From NCBI RefSeq assembly GCF_036711975.1, contig NC_091973.1:3844001-3908000 (forward strand): DNA of 64,000 nt. The letters run 5' to 3'. The stretch is from Onthophagus taurus. Lineage: Eukaryota > Arthropoda > Insecta > Coleoptera > Scarabaeidae. How positions within the stretch are numbered: the stretch's first letter is position 1; every line of letters begins with the position of its first letter. Both the position numbers and the translations under genes were made by a program. The notes under the pieces were generated by a model. The model did not search any database. It worked only from the letters and a program-made list of their open reading frames with translations, and had not been told where the DNA came from. This document shows positions 36,101 through 48,129 of the stretch, one piece after another.

Positions 36101-39100
36101 CGAAGAATTTTTAGAACATTGTACTGAAGGTGCTTTATCGATCGAAGTGTGGGGACATCGCAGTCCGGGATTTTCCAGGAGTAAACCTGGGTGGGAAGTT
36201 GAGCAACTCACCGAACAAAAATTAACGAAAGCCCGCTCGTTAGCGGATCGTTGGTCGGAATTAACAAGAAAAATTGAATTATGGGTTGAAATACAAGAAT
36301 TGAACGATATTGGTGAATACGTACCGGTTGAAGTGAGCAATAAAGGCGATGTTTTAACCGGTGGGGTTTATCAATTACGTCAAGGCCAACAGCGCAGAAT
36401 CCAAGTCCGCGTTAAACCGGTTCAAAATTCCGGAACACTTCCGATTATTTGTCAAACGATTTTAAAGATTGAAGTTGGTAGTATAACAGTTAGATCGCGT
36501 TTACAAAAGCCATTAGATTCGTATCAAGAGGAAGACTTGACGGTTTTGCGCGAAAAATGGAGCGACGCTTTAAAACGGCGTAAAGATTATTTAGATCAAC
36601 AAATAAAAAAATTGTTGGATAAATCCGACAAATCCGAGCAAGATAAAGAAAGGGAACAAAGTCTTGTCGATCAATGGATTAGTTTAACCGAGGAACGAAA
36701 CGCGGTTCTTGTTCCAACACCCGGTTCCGGAATTCCTGGTGCACCAGCCATTTGGAATCCACCCGCGGGAATGGAACCCTACGTCCCGGTTTTATTCCTC
36801 GACTTAAACGCCGACGATTTAACAACCAACCAATCAGGCGAATCCGTTTCGACAACCGGAAAAAACTCGATCCTTTCCAAGGAAATGGGCAACATGTTCT
36901 ACCCACTACACATATTACAACATTTAGAAAAAGACGTATGCGCCGTCGCATCGTGGGATTCATCAATACACGATAACGTACATCTCAACAAAGTCACGGA
37001 TGCCAACGATCGCGTTTATTTGATTTTAAGAATAACAATTCGTCTATCGCATCCCGCCCCTATGGAGTTAGTACTTCGAAAAAGAATCGCTTTAAATATT
37101 TATAAGCGACAAAGTATTACGGATCGGTTAAAACGGAGAATTATTCGCACGGATGTTATTACGCATACGGGTGTTACGTATGAATTAGTTTCTAACATTC
37201 CAAAAGCGAGCGAAGAACTTGAAGATCGAGAATCTTTAGCGCAATTAGTTGCTTCTGGAGAAGATACTTCTTTAGAAGATGGTGAAACATATATTGGTAA
37301 GATTATTAATACATATGGAAAAATTTCGGGGTTTTTCTTGAAATAAGATAGCTAGCGATAAATTTTAAGATCTCGGTTGCCCCAAGTATTGTTCATAACG
37401 CGGCGGCGGATGTCGATTCGGAGTGTACTACAAAAAAACTTTTGGAACAAAAGTTGTGGCAAATTCTATTCTTAGCAATATTGCTCTCTTACACTTTTGC
37501 TCTCAGATGCGTAAATATTGAGAAAAATACGAAAATTTGATGAATTTGTAGTTTTACAAGTTGTTAATGGTATCACTCCAGATTCGGAGCGTCAGCAAGT
37601 CTACTCTGATTGATATTAATGGAAAAAATAAACTCGGCCGACTTCGAAGATGTCGGCCGCCCTAAATATTGTTGATGGATATACATGATACTTGGGTTGG
37701 CCGCCATAACTATTGTTCCTTATACTTACGGCGGCCGACGTCTTCGAAGTCGGCCGAGATTATTTTTTCCATAAACTTCAAACAGGATAGACTTGGTTTC
37801 ACGCTTCGAATCCCGAGTGACACCATTAACAAGTTTCTGGAAGAAATAATCTCGGCCGACTTCGAAGACGTCGGCCGCCCGAAATATTGTTTTTGACACT
37901 TGGGTTGGCCGCCATAAGTATTGTTCCTGATACTTGGGTTGGCCACCATAATACTTATGGTTGTGATACTTGGGGCGACCGACGATTATTAATACATATG
38001 GAAAAATTTCGGGGTTTTTCTTGAAATAAGATAGCTAGCGAAAAATTTTAAGATCTCGGTTGCCCCAAGTATTGTTCATAACGCGGCGGCGGATGTCGAT
38101 TCGGAGTATACTACAAAAAAACATTTGGAACAAAAGTTGTGGCAAATTTTATTCTTAACAATATTACTCTCTTTCACTTTTGCTCTCAGATGCGTAAATA
38201 TTGAGAAAAATACGAAAATTTGCTAAATTCGTAGTTTTACAAGTTGTTAATGTTATCACTCGAGATTTGGAGCGTCACCAAGTCTACCCTGATTGAAATT
38301 TATGGAAGAAATAAACTCGGCCGACTTCGAAGACGTCGGCCGCCCTAAATATTGTTCATGATACTTGGGTTGGCCACCATAATACTTATGGTTTGTGATA
38401 ATTGGGGCGGCCGACGTCTTCGAAGTCGGCCGAGATTATTTTTTCCATAAACTTCAAACAGGATAGACTTGGTTTCATGCTTCGAATCCCGAGTGACACC
38501 ATTAACAAGTTTCTGGAAGAAATAATCTCGGCCGACTTCGAAGACGTTGGCCGCCCTAAATATTGTTTATGACACTTGGATTGGCCACCATAAGTATTGT
38601 TCCTGATACTTGGGTTGGCGACCATAATACTTATGGTTTGTGATACTTGGGGCGGCCGACGTCTTCGAAGTCGGCCGAGATTATTTTTTCCATAAACTTC
38701 AAACTGGGTAGACTTGGTTTTACGCTTCGAATCCCGAGTGACACCATTAACAAGTTTCTGGAAGAAATAATCTCGGCCGACTTCGAAGACGTCGGCCGCC
38801 CTAAATATTGTTTTTGACACTTGGGTTGGCCGCCATAAGTATTGTTCCTGATACTTGGGTTGGCCGCCATAATACTTATGGTTTGTGATACTTGGTGCGG
38901 CCGACATTTTCGAAGTCGGCCGAGATATTTCTTCTATAAACTTCAAGCAGGGAAGAAAATTTTCATATTTACATATTTTTAGCTTACGTTACCAAGTCTA
39001 CTCAGCTTGAAGTTTATGAAACAAAGAGTTCAAAGACATATCTTAAATGTATTTTTTATTAATATTTAAATTAAAATTGTTTTAATAGAAAAATATACAA

Positions 39101-42100
39101 GAGGAGTGAGTGCAGTTGAAAGCATCTTATCACTGGATAGGTTGCGACAGAGTGTAGCAGTGAAGGAACTTCAACAAGCTAAAGGACAACCGCTGATGAG
39201 GAAAACGGCAAGCGTACCAAACTTTTCTCACGTAAGCGTTTTATTTATATTTAAAAAAAAATAGTGGCATTATCATCCATACTATGATGTCATTGTTTCT
39301 CTCTGTCGTTATTGCATCCCAGGCGTTGGAGAACAAGAACGGGGTAAAAATGCTTTCTATGTCTCTCTAACTCCAAGCTCGATTTCTCTGTTTTTTTAAT
39401 ATAAAAAAAGATTTGAAAAAACTTTGATAACCCTTTCATAACGGGTATTGAAAATAACACGGTGTTGTGTTTTTTTTGTGTTGTGCAGTTCATGCGGATG
39501 GACATGAGCACGGAATCACTAAACATATCACGATCGGAGAGCGTCAATGAATTGAATAGCGACATTTTGGGCAACACGACACCGTTACGACCACGCACAG
39601 GTGGCGCTTTAGGTACGTACCAAAATATCGGCGGCGGTCGATTTTTTTTTTAGTTAAAAAGAATTTCCACTTAGAATAGACAATGAGCGTTTTTTTAGAA
39701 TAGGGGATCTGAATAACTACGATTCACTACGAACACAGTTTGAAGGATAGTCAGCTTTCGATTATTATATTTACATCACGACGTCTTCCTCTACATCTTA
39801 TTACATGTTTATCACTTGTCTTGTAATTGTGTTTTATTTATTTGTTTTATTTGATCTCGTACATTGACGACTCATCCTAGCTTTACTAATTTGTTATTCT
39901 AAATTTTTCTGCAAACCACAAGGCTCCATTCTTTCAGGTAAAATGGAGGCTTGCAATTACTAAGATTGCGACTTATACGTATGTATCGTTATAGTACTTA
40001 AACAAATTTATGGTACTATAATGCGCATATGTATATATCTATATATATATATATATATGACTGAATTGAATAGGTGGAAACCGCTGTTTTTTTATTTTTG
40101 AAATCGGTTTATGTGTAAAAATCAAATGTGGTGTGTATTGACACAATTTTAGGGTGGTTTTTTATACCTGAAATTGTGCCTTTCTGCTTGGTTTATATTT
40201 GATATTTATTGCACATTTCGTGCCTGATACAAATTATTTGCAATATCAGATATATTTCTAAGCTAAACGAAATGGTCTGGTCGCTTCTCGCCGCAGTCAC
40301 CAAGTCATTTCACGAGTTATTGTTAGTTTCGTTCGTGTAGAAATGGCATGAGACATTTTTGAATGCTCCTCACCCCACCCCCTTTCGTACCACAATTTTT
40401 ATTATATTTTATAGCTTTCCCCACTTATTTTTTTTGCGATGAAGTCACAGAGACTTTTAGAAGTAACATAGCACCAAATAGTTATTTAGAACTTGTAATG
40501 TGGTTGATTTTTTGAATAGAAATTGCATTGTGGCCTGTTTTTAAAAGAAATTATTTATTGTAATGCATTTAAATGAAAGTGTGGATACAACCATAACCAA
40601 ATAATCTGCATGAGATGAAGGTACACGGATGGTATATGAAGAAATTGAAATTTAATCTTAAATTTATTATTGATATTTCTTCAAATACTGTTTGAATGTA
40701 CAAGGTCTCTTTGACTTCACGTTGAATTGAAAGTGTCACGTTCCACTCCCATCGCTCTACGTATTACGAGAGTTCGAGATATGTTTTCTACCTGCGATGA
40801 AAAAAGTTAAATAAAAAAGAACACAATGTGTGGTACCTGTTTGTATATATTTGCCATTTTCCGGTGCTTCACTGCCGCTCGTCTAAAATAATTTTAATAT
40901 TTCAGCCCGGCCGACGTTCCTAAATCTGAATTTGAATCTGAACTCGCTGCGTATACAGCAGCCTACAGGAACAACAAAACGTATGTTTCCGCATGAGATT
41001 TTTCGTGTATTTTTCCGTTTATTATTATTTTATAGTATAGCTCTTTTTACCGGGAAGAACCAGAGATATTATTTTTTTGTTTTATTTATTATTCTATTTT
41101 ATTTGTTATTTATATTATTTTAATTTGTAGTATTTTCCGGGATGGTATCCCCAGCTAATCAAAAAATTGGTTTGCGGATGACCACGCTTCATGAAGAGCA
41201 AGTCCCATTACCAAGAAAACATTCTTTGGATCTCATCGCAGACGAAAGCTCCGAGACTGAAGATAACGAAAGTCAGGAATTTACAAGTTATCAGCGTTCG
41301 GTAAATAAAAAATTATAATTATTGATAATAATTAATCATTATTGGATGAATTAGCATCGTAGTGCAAAATCAACACAAGAAGGACGTCGCTCGATGACAA
41401 CTTCGCGCACTTTAGACTCGTTGGTAGAGTTGGCACCGAAAATAACAGGTACCCCAAGCACAAGTTCCAGTGGTTATGGTTCCCAAACTGTCTCATCTAG
41501 CAATTTGACCCTTGATGATTCGATGTCTTTGAAGAGTGTGAGCGTTGATAACACCCCGGATTTTGAAATGCGCCACGCCGCCGTCAACTTGGAGTCCGTT
41601 ACGGAAGTCTCCGATCGAATTCCCTCGGATCCCGATTTATTTGAAAGCTCCATTAATGAGGAACCGTCGTCGGATGGCTCTTTCCAAGCGATGAATGGGA
41701 ATTATAACAACATTACGGAGGAGACTAATGCGCAAGTTGGTGGAGGGGTTGTTAAAGTGAATTTGTCACCTGGAAGGGTAGTCCGGAGGGTGAAGAAAAA
41801 CGGCAAAGGTCTAGGTACTAATCAACAGAGGGCGTCTTTTCCCCAGATCCGTCCGCAATTAACTGATCAAGAAAGTGTGTTAAGTGAAGACAGTTTTCAC
41901 AGCTCAAACGATAAAATAGAAGGTAAATAAAAAAAAAATATTAAAAAAAAAATTAATTTTAACCATAAAAATAGATGTTGGTGATAATAATTTTGGTTCC
42001 CGTCCCGATCTCACAAAACTAGCCGATGTACCAGTTCCCGAGTGGGTGGTAGTCGGCGAAAGTATCCTAATTCGTCCTTACAACTCGTCCGGAGTCGTTG

Positions 42101-42449
42101 CATACATTGGAGAAACGGAATTCGCTAATGGCACGTGGGTCGGCGTCGAATTAGACGCCCCGAAAGGAAAAAATGATGGCACCGTGCAAGGTGTTAAGTA
42201 TTTCACGTGCAAACCAAAACATGGCATGTTTGTTCGAGCCGATAAATTGATCCTCGATCGCAGAGGTCGAGCCATGAGGATGTATAAATCTGAAAGTATT
42301 AATAACGGAAAACAAAACAGTAAAGGTAAGATTAATTAACAAGATTATTTAATTATCGTCTTTAATTAATATTATATTAATTGATTAAAGGTGAAACGTT
42401 ACCAAGATCAAAATCTAGAAGTGACGGCCTCCACACAAAGTTGAAATAA
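30125..42449 (+). CDS. Khc-73: Kinesin-3 family motor Khc-73 / KIF13, complete
   Basis: Plus-end-directed microtubule motor that carries vesicles and acts with Discs large in spindle orientation. Exons: 30125-30179, 30719-30806, 33284-33447, 33503-34347, 34402-35715, 35766-37296, 39089-39231, 39489-39612, 40906-40980, 41131-41300, 41355-41922, 41975-42325, 42391-42449; all phases agree and sum to 1828 aa. Motor domain about 1-360 (P-loop [16 protein letters not shown] switch [14 protein letters not shown] switch II), neck coil, FHA domain about 480-570, KIF1B-like and DUF3694 regions, conserved [11 protein letters not shown], and a C-terminal CAP-Gly domain about 1713-1785 ([13 protein letters not shown]). 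The CAP-Gly end separates KIF13 from KIF1A/unc-104. Introns 2 (30807-33283) and 6 (37297-39088) carry satellite and hairpin repeats. PolyA signal AATAAA at 43624 implies a ~1.2-kb 3' UTR. Confidence 0.96.
31380..33075. repeat. Satellite monomers and hairpin pairs in Khc-73 intron 2
   Basis: Eight or nine tandem ~170-190-bp AT-rich monomers (AACAACTTGAAAAAGTAAC, CTCGATATTGACGCATCTGA, AAATTTGCTACAACTTTTG). These are the reverse complement of the satellite at 48130-52060. Two monomers carry a pair of GC-rich hairpins at 31876-31962 and 32388-32464: a forward CGGCCGAC-type arm block, then the inverted block after about 20 bases (AAGTAT...ATACTT). Each pair forms an ~80-bp near-palindrome. Confidence 0.9.
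37301..38960. repeat. Tandem duplication with clustered CGGCCGAC hairpins in Khc-73 intron 6
   Basis: The sequence from GATTATTAATACATATGG (37301) recurs at 37984, so a ~683-bp block is tandemly duplicated; the first copy begins four bases past the splice donor. Each copy has satellite-like DNA (CAATATTGCTCTCTTACAC; AAGTTGTTAATGG) and several GC-rich hairpins with arms CGGCCGAC/GTCGGCCG around a TTCGAAGAC loop. Clear hairpin sites are near 37635, 37733, 37854, 38318, 38407, 38530, 38656, 38777 and 38898, in alternating orientation. Confidence 0.88.
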
Positions 42450-43966
42450 ATATAATTAATTAAAAAATCCACGATATCCGCCCCTCTAAAGAAATCATGC
42501 ACACTCACATAAACACCACCCCTCCTTAACGTATGTAGTATACGCCGTCCATCAAAGAGTCCATTGTCAAAAAAAGAAAAATGTCCAAGCGTACGAGGTC
42601 TGTATTCCGTTTGCTCTCCGCTTTATTCGCTGCTAAAGCTTGGAAGAGATAAAACCTTAAAGATGGTTTTGTCTCGAAACATCGATGTGCTTAGGATAGG
42701 AAGCTTTTTGTAAATAAACGTGAGGACGACGTGCACGCGCCAATTTCATCGCCTCCATCATCCCCCTCGTCCCAAAAAATCCCTTCCCTTATAATAATAA
42801 AATTTTAAAAAATACCTAGAAGAGTCGTTTACGGTTCCGTTCATTTACTTCGTTTTTACTGTAAGACTTAACGCATGCAATTTTACCTCTAGTCTGACGT
42901 TTCGTTGTTTGCTCAGTAACTTTTAGAATTTTTTCGTTTTTTGTCGTATTTTACGGCTTTCGTCGCCGCGAGTGGTAGTGAGATAGATGTATCTTAACAA
43001 AAATGGAAAAAAAATCTTGTTTCAGTGGATTTCTCTCAGCGTTTTTAGTAGCCTCGTAATTCACATTGACGTGTATGTAAATCTATTTATGATACAAAGC
43101 ATATACATATAAATATATATATATATATATAAATAAAAAATGAATAAATATAAATATTAATCGTATTGTAATTGATAAACGATGCAACATATTGATCAAG
43201 TGTTCGCAAAGGGTCGTTTTTATAATTTTTTTTTGTATTTTTTGTTACCAATTCGATCACTCTCCACACACGCTTGAGACTACTGAATAAAAAAAAAATC
43301 TTTCTTAGCAATAATCGAAAAACAAGGAATAATATCAGATATATCAAATTGATCGATACGTGTATATAAGTGAATTTAACGATTGGCAATTTTTCTGTAT
43401 ATGTACTTACTATTTTGCTCTGAATGTTGCCGTTTTAGTATTCTTTTTATTTTACTCACGATTAAAAAAAAAATAAAATTAAGGTAAATTTCGCTTTTAC
43501 CATTAAAAAAAGGGTGCTTATATTTATGTAGCGTTTAATGTAAATCTTTAATGTAAATATATTTTATATTTTACACTTTACATTTATACTTATTTTACGT
43601 AACTTATTACTATTTCGCAACTTAATAAACTCGTTGTTGTATACCAGTTGTACTATTCATAGTCAATTTGTATATGTTGTTGTTTATTTTCTAATTATTT
43701 TTTAAAACGATTATTAATTAAATTATGTGACAAACTAGCGTAAAAAAAGTTCTGTCGTATTTTGTAGCAGTGGTACTATGAGCAATTAAATGAAAAAGGC
43801 AGTTAAATATTTTAAAAATATTTGTTTTATTTTATCCTTAACAGTCTTATCCCTCAAAATAAATCAACATTTTTTTCAAACATAATTTATTCATTACAAA
43901 AGTGAATCAACAAAAAAATAAACTTTTAATAACATTAATACTTATTGAGCAACTTTATCATAAACT
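42450..43966. other. Khc-73 3' UTR and convergent COG3 3' end
   Basis: Khc-73 3' UTR probably extends to the AATAAA at 43624. On the minus strand a polyA signal for COG3 (plus-strand TTTATT at 43886-43891) lies about 75 bases beyond its stop. The two transcripts converge with a gap of roughly 250 bases. There is a short AT microsatellite at about 43110-43135. No other gene is seen. Confidence 0.6.
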
Positions 43967-46900
43967 TTATGGTTCAAAACTTCTTGAATGACTTCTATCA
44001 GCGTCGGTAGTTAACGAAACGGAGCAAATCAAAACGTTTAATTGTTCCGTTGATGGACAAGCGATTAAGAGTTGATCATCAGTCGTATATTTAGCGGTTG
44101 TAATGATCTGTTCGACTTGAAGAAAACAATTCAAAACGTTATTTTTAATCGGCTTGAATAAAATAAATTCGGTTTCTCTATTAGCCAAATACAACCGCAT
44201 AGCTTTTTGAATGTCGGGTATTTTCGTTTTTAATAAACGCGAAGTCCCGGAAATAATTTCGGATAAATTCTTTGGACGCCCAAACTCCTGCTCTCTCAGT
44301 GATGCTTGAGAATTAGTCTGGGCGTTGATTATTGAAAGGACGTGTTCGGCGCGTTTAATCCACACCAATAAGTCGCCTATTAAAAGTTCGGTTGCGTTGG
44401 AAATGAAGACTTCGCAAGCCAATTTTAATTGTTTATCGATTTCTTTACGAGAATCGACCAAATATTCTTTTACTTTCGGCGTACCTTCCAAAAGAAACTC
44501 TAATAACGCATTGTTGCTACTCAAAGCAAATAATTTATCCCGTTTTTGTATCAAACCGACAGCCGCCGTTTTTACGCCGCTAAAATCTAAGCTCATTTCT
44601 TTCGATGTAAAATCAACTTGGAATGGTGCGATTTGTTCGCGAATGATTAATAAATGCTTTATGTGAAATAATTTGCCATCCATTACAGTCTACAAAAAAA
44701 AAATTAATTAAAATTTATTTAAAAATATTTTAATTTTACTTTTCTTGCTGATATCTTATCGGCTGCGCTCTCAACGGTTTTTGTACAAATTAATAAAGCT
44801 TCTTGAGCTAAACCTTGAAAAATTTCTTTGTCTAAACAGAAATATAGTCTTGATAAACAAACTAAGGTTCGTTTTACGGTTGGGTACCACATTCCGTGAA
44901 GATCAGCGGGGGAATCTATTAATAAATTAAGTTAATTAAAAAAAAAATTAATTTTTTAAACCTACTCCCAGTGTACGATCGAAATTGTCCCGTATAATTC
45001 CCAGTAACATTGGCGCGATCACATAAATCAACAGAAACAGTAGACATTCTCGATTCAGTTCGTCTTTCGGCAATTTCGTCGGTGATGTCTTCCATTTCTT
45101 TTAATTTCTCGGGATAGGCTAGATCTCCGGGTGAAGGTTCGTATTTTATTAAATCATGTTGAAAGAAAATATTTGTACGAAACACCAAACGTTCTTCAAC
45201 ATCATGTACTAATTGCATTATTATTTCAACTAATTGATCCATCGAATCTTAAATAATCACAAAAATAAAATTAATTAATCTGAAACAAAAATATACTCAC
45301 TGTTGCTTTGAATTTGGTCATTAACCATCTGTTTCAAGATTGTACATAACTCGGTGAGCACTTCTAAATGATGGACATTAATTAAACAAGGACGGAGAAC
45401 ATCATATAAATTTTGGCACAACATTACAAGATATTCGCTAAAAATTATTAATAATTATTATTATTAAAAAGTTACATAAAGTTATATTTACTCTAATTGA
45501 GTTGAAGATCCTTTAAAAAAGTATCGAAAACATGTTGCTTCATCTTGACAGATTTTTATGATGAATAAAACCGCGGATCGGAATAAAATGCTGTGATCAT
45601 TTTTGTGTTTTTCTTTCAAATCTAACAACGCTACCGATACTGCACCCGACATTATTGCAGAACGTTGAGCAAAATACGATTTTTGACAATCCCAAAGAGT
45701 TCTATTGTACCTGTAATTTATTAATTACAATTAAATTGTACTTTTTTAATAACTTTTTCAGGTTCCACTATTTCTAAAGGTTTGAAATTTTGGTAACATG
45801 GGTTTTTTATTCAGAACTTTCGATCTAAAATATTTTCACGATGATCGCCACTTCCGGTCAACCGGAAGTAGACCATAACTTCGTTATTTTAAATGGAATG
45901 CTATAGTTTTTATTGCACCTTTTAATTGTACGTAAAAAAATATGTTGACTTTGATAAAAGTTATTGGTACCTAGCGATTTTCGTTTTCGAGTTATTTTGG
46001 TTTTAAGATTTTTTTGGCAAATTTCACCATGCTGTTTAAAACCCCATATCTCAGCCAACGTTCATTCAAAAGAGCGTTAAGTTGGCACGATTACTCTGTT
46101 GTATCAGAGTATCTTATACAGGTAATCAAAAATTGAATTACTGTTTCTCTGTATTCAATGGCGAGGAAGTAGAAAATTTTAAATGGAACGCCTAATATTT
46201 TTTCTTATACCTATTTATTGTAGTTTCCCTCATATTGGGAAATTTATCAAAACATGCACGGAATCAGTTACAACTGTACAAATAGTGGAACCTGAAAATG
46301 CTTACATTTTATTATTTTCTGAGTTTTCTTCAATATATTTAGTGATTTTTGAAAGTTTTCCGGCAGCATTTTCAAATTTCCCATAATAAAATGCAAACGC
46401 GGAGTCTAAACTAACATCGACATCCGTACTAACATTCAACAAATTTTTATTTTCGTTTCCGTGGAGTTGGCTAGCTTCGGAAACGAGTTGATCAAAAACT
46501 TTCAACACATTTTGTAAAGCGACAACCAATAAATTTTCGTATTTCAATTTGAAATTGTAGGTTTCTTTAAATTTCGACTAAAAATTAATTAATGAAAACA
46601 TACAGGGCGTTTCTAAATTCATGCGAAATATTTCAAGGAGTAGAACTTTTAATATATATAACTTTTTCTTCAAAACTCCTTCCTTACCGAGTTACAGCAC
46701 TCTAATTAGGGGAAAAAATTGTTTTTGTTTAATAAATCCATTATGGAGGAATTAAGAAGAATGAAATTTGGCAGATAACTTGCTAATAAAATGACACTTA
46801 AAATGATACCAGAAAATGTTATTACAAAGGGGTGAAAAAATCAACCCCTATAATATTTTGCATCAGAACTTTTTAATGCGTTTACATTTTTCTATTTAAA

Positions 46901-47867
46901 AACTTGATTGAAATAGAGGGATTTAGTACGCAACTTTTTTGTCTCTTAACTTTTTCTCCTAAAATTGTTAGTTTGATCACAAAAAAAATAAATAATACAC
47001 AGGCTCAAGTGAATTAATTCAGAGATTGGTTATTATTAGTCAAAGAAATGAAGTTAACTAACAATTTGTTAGTTGTAAAATGTCAAGAGATAAGAAAGTT
47101 GCAGATTTAAAGTTCTATAACTTGGATGAGAAGGGGTTTTGAACAAAAAGTTATATGAGACAATTAATTTTTCATGGTTGTGAATAAAAATTCTTACATA
47201 ATTCTCTAAATATCTTAAAGCATTATCAATCTGTTCTAAAACATGTATAAATTCAACACTATTCACATTATTAGCTAACATTTCGACGCCATTACTTAAT
47301 CCAGGGTATGCTATAAAATATTTCAGCTTTTCTTCAACATCAATGGATTTTTGTTTTAACTCTGCTTGGCAAGTCATTAATTCTTCACTTAAAACATGCA
47401 AAGATTCTGTTTTTGCAACAACACGTTCGTGACGCAACCCCAAATCATTTAAACTTTCCAAAACATTTTCAGTTTTTTGTAACAATTCGTTACATTGTTT
47501 CGCCTGAATGTTTAACCCACTAAAATAAACGAGTAAGTCGCGTTGACTTTCATCTTGCATTTCATTTTCAATGTCGACCATCCATGAAATAAAATCATTG
47601 TTGGTTTCTATGTTCTTTTTGCCAGTTGGGGTAATCTATACATAAATATAAATAAGGATTAAGATATTGATTAAGTTTTATGAAAAAGCTTACATCTTCA
47701 GTTGGTTGTTGATAATATAATTGTTTAACTACATCTTCCATTTGATATAAAATATCCCATTGGGAATCTGTTAATGGGGCTAAAGGATTTTCAGCATCTT
47801 GCCACTTGGCGATATTTTTTTGTATTATTTGTTCGAGTGAAACGTCGGCATTTTCGTTTAGTTCCAT
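43967..47867 (-). CDS. COG3: Conserved oligomeric Golgi complex subunit 3, complete
   Basis: Subunit of the COG tether lobe A (Sec34 homologue), needed for retrograde vesicle traffic within the Golgi. Minus-strand exons: 47694-47867, 47198-47635, 46306-46577, 45492-45710, 45301-45437, 44966-45247, 44740-44915, 43967-44689; phases agree and give 806 aa (human about 828). Matches recalled from COG3: N-terminal [107 protein letters not shown] and [13 protein letters not shown]. It is mostly helical with no membrane segment. The 45711-46305 intron contains a MITE-like insertion. The 46578-47197 intron contains a CAGGGCGTTTCT-type segment that may be a transposon remnant. It converges with Khc-73. 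Confidence 0.95.
45759..46294. mobile_element. 536-bp MITE-like element in COG3 intron
   Basis: Terminal inverted repeats CAGGTTCCACTATTT (45759) and AAATAGTGGAACCTG (ending 46294). Both ends have a further TTTT/AAAA extension. No coding capacity and no clear target duplication. It occupies almost the entire intron; on the minus strand its end lies five bases past the GTAAGC donor of the upstream exon. Confidence 0.7.
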
Positions 47868-48129
47868 GTTAAAATCAGCTTTGTTTATGTGATATTACTG
47901 ATATTATCTATACACACATCTATATCATTCTATATTAAGAATATAGATGGCGCGAATTACATGGAAATCAACGTTGCCAACCTATGCCGACCAAATGTCG
48001 GTAAATACAAATGTCGGTTTAAATACAAAGTCAGAAAATGTTTGGTAGAAGTTAATAAATGAATTTATATACATATACAGGTCATCTTCCGCATCAGAAC
48101 ATTAAAATTTGAAAAATTTGTTTATTTTT
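47868..48129. other. COG3 promoter region
   Basis: Upstream of the COG3 start codon. It contains the AGATGGCGC / CGTTGCCAACCT composite shared with ERO1. A short direct repeat of ATGTCGGT lies near 47995-48020. The satellite array begins at about 48130. Confidence 0.4.
47945..47983 (-). promoter_or_regulatory. Composite AGGTTGGCAACG ... CGCCATCT element of COG3
   Basis: Read on the COG3 strand: AGGTTGGCAACGTTGATTTC, a short spacer, then GCGCCATCTATATTC, roughly 80-115 bp upstream of the start codon. ERO1 has the same two blocks in the same order on its own strand at about 52250-52293. Confidence 0.4.

Noticed and set aside
31709-38946. Repeated frames containing [12 protein letters not shown] / [11 protein letters not shown]
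   Set aside because: They are translations of the CGGCCGAC hairpin repeats inside Khc-73 introns, not a protein family.
46600-47040. Possible second MITE in a COG3 intron (CAGGGCGTTTCT start)
   Set aside because: Only one end is recognisable; no matching inverted terminus was found, so it is mentioned only in the COG3 entry.
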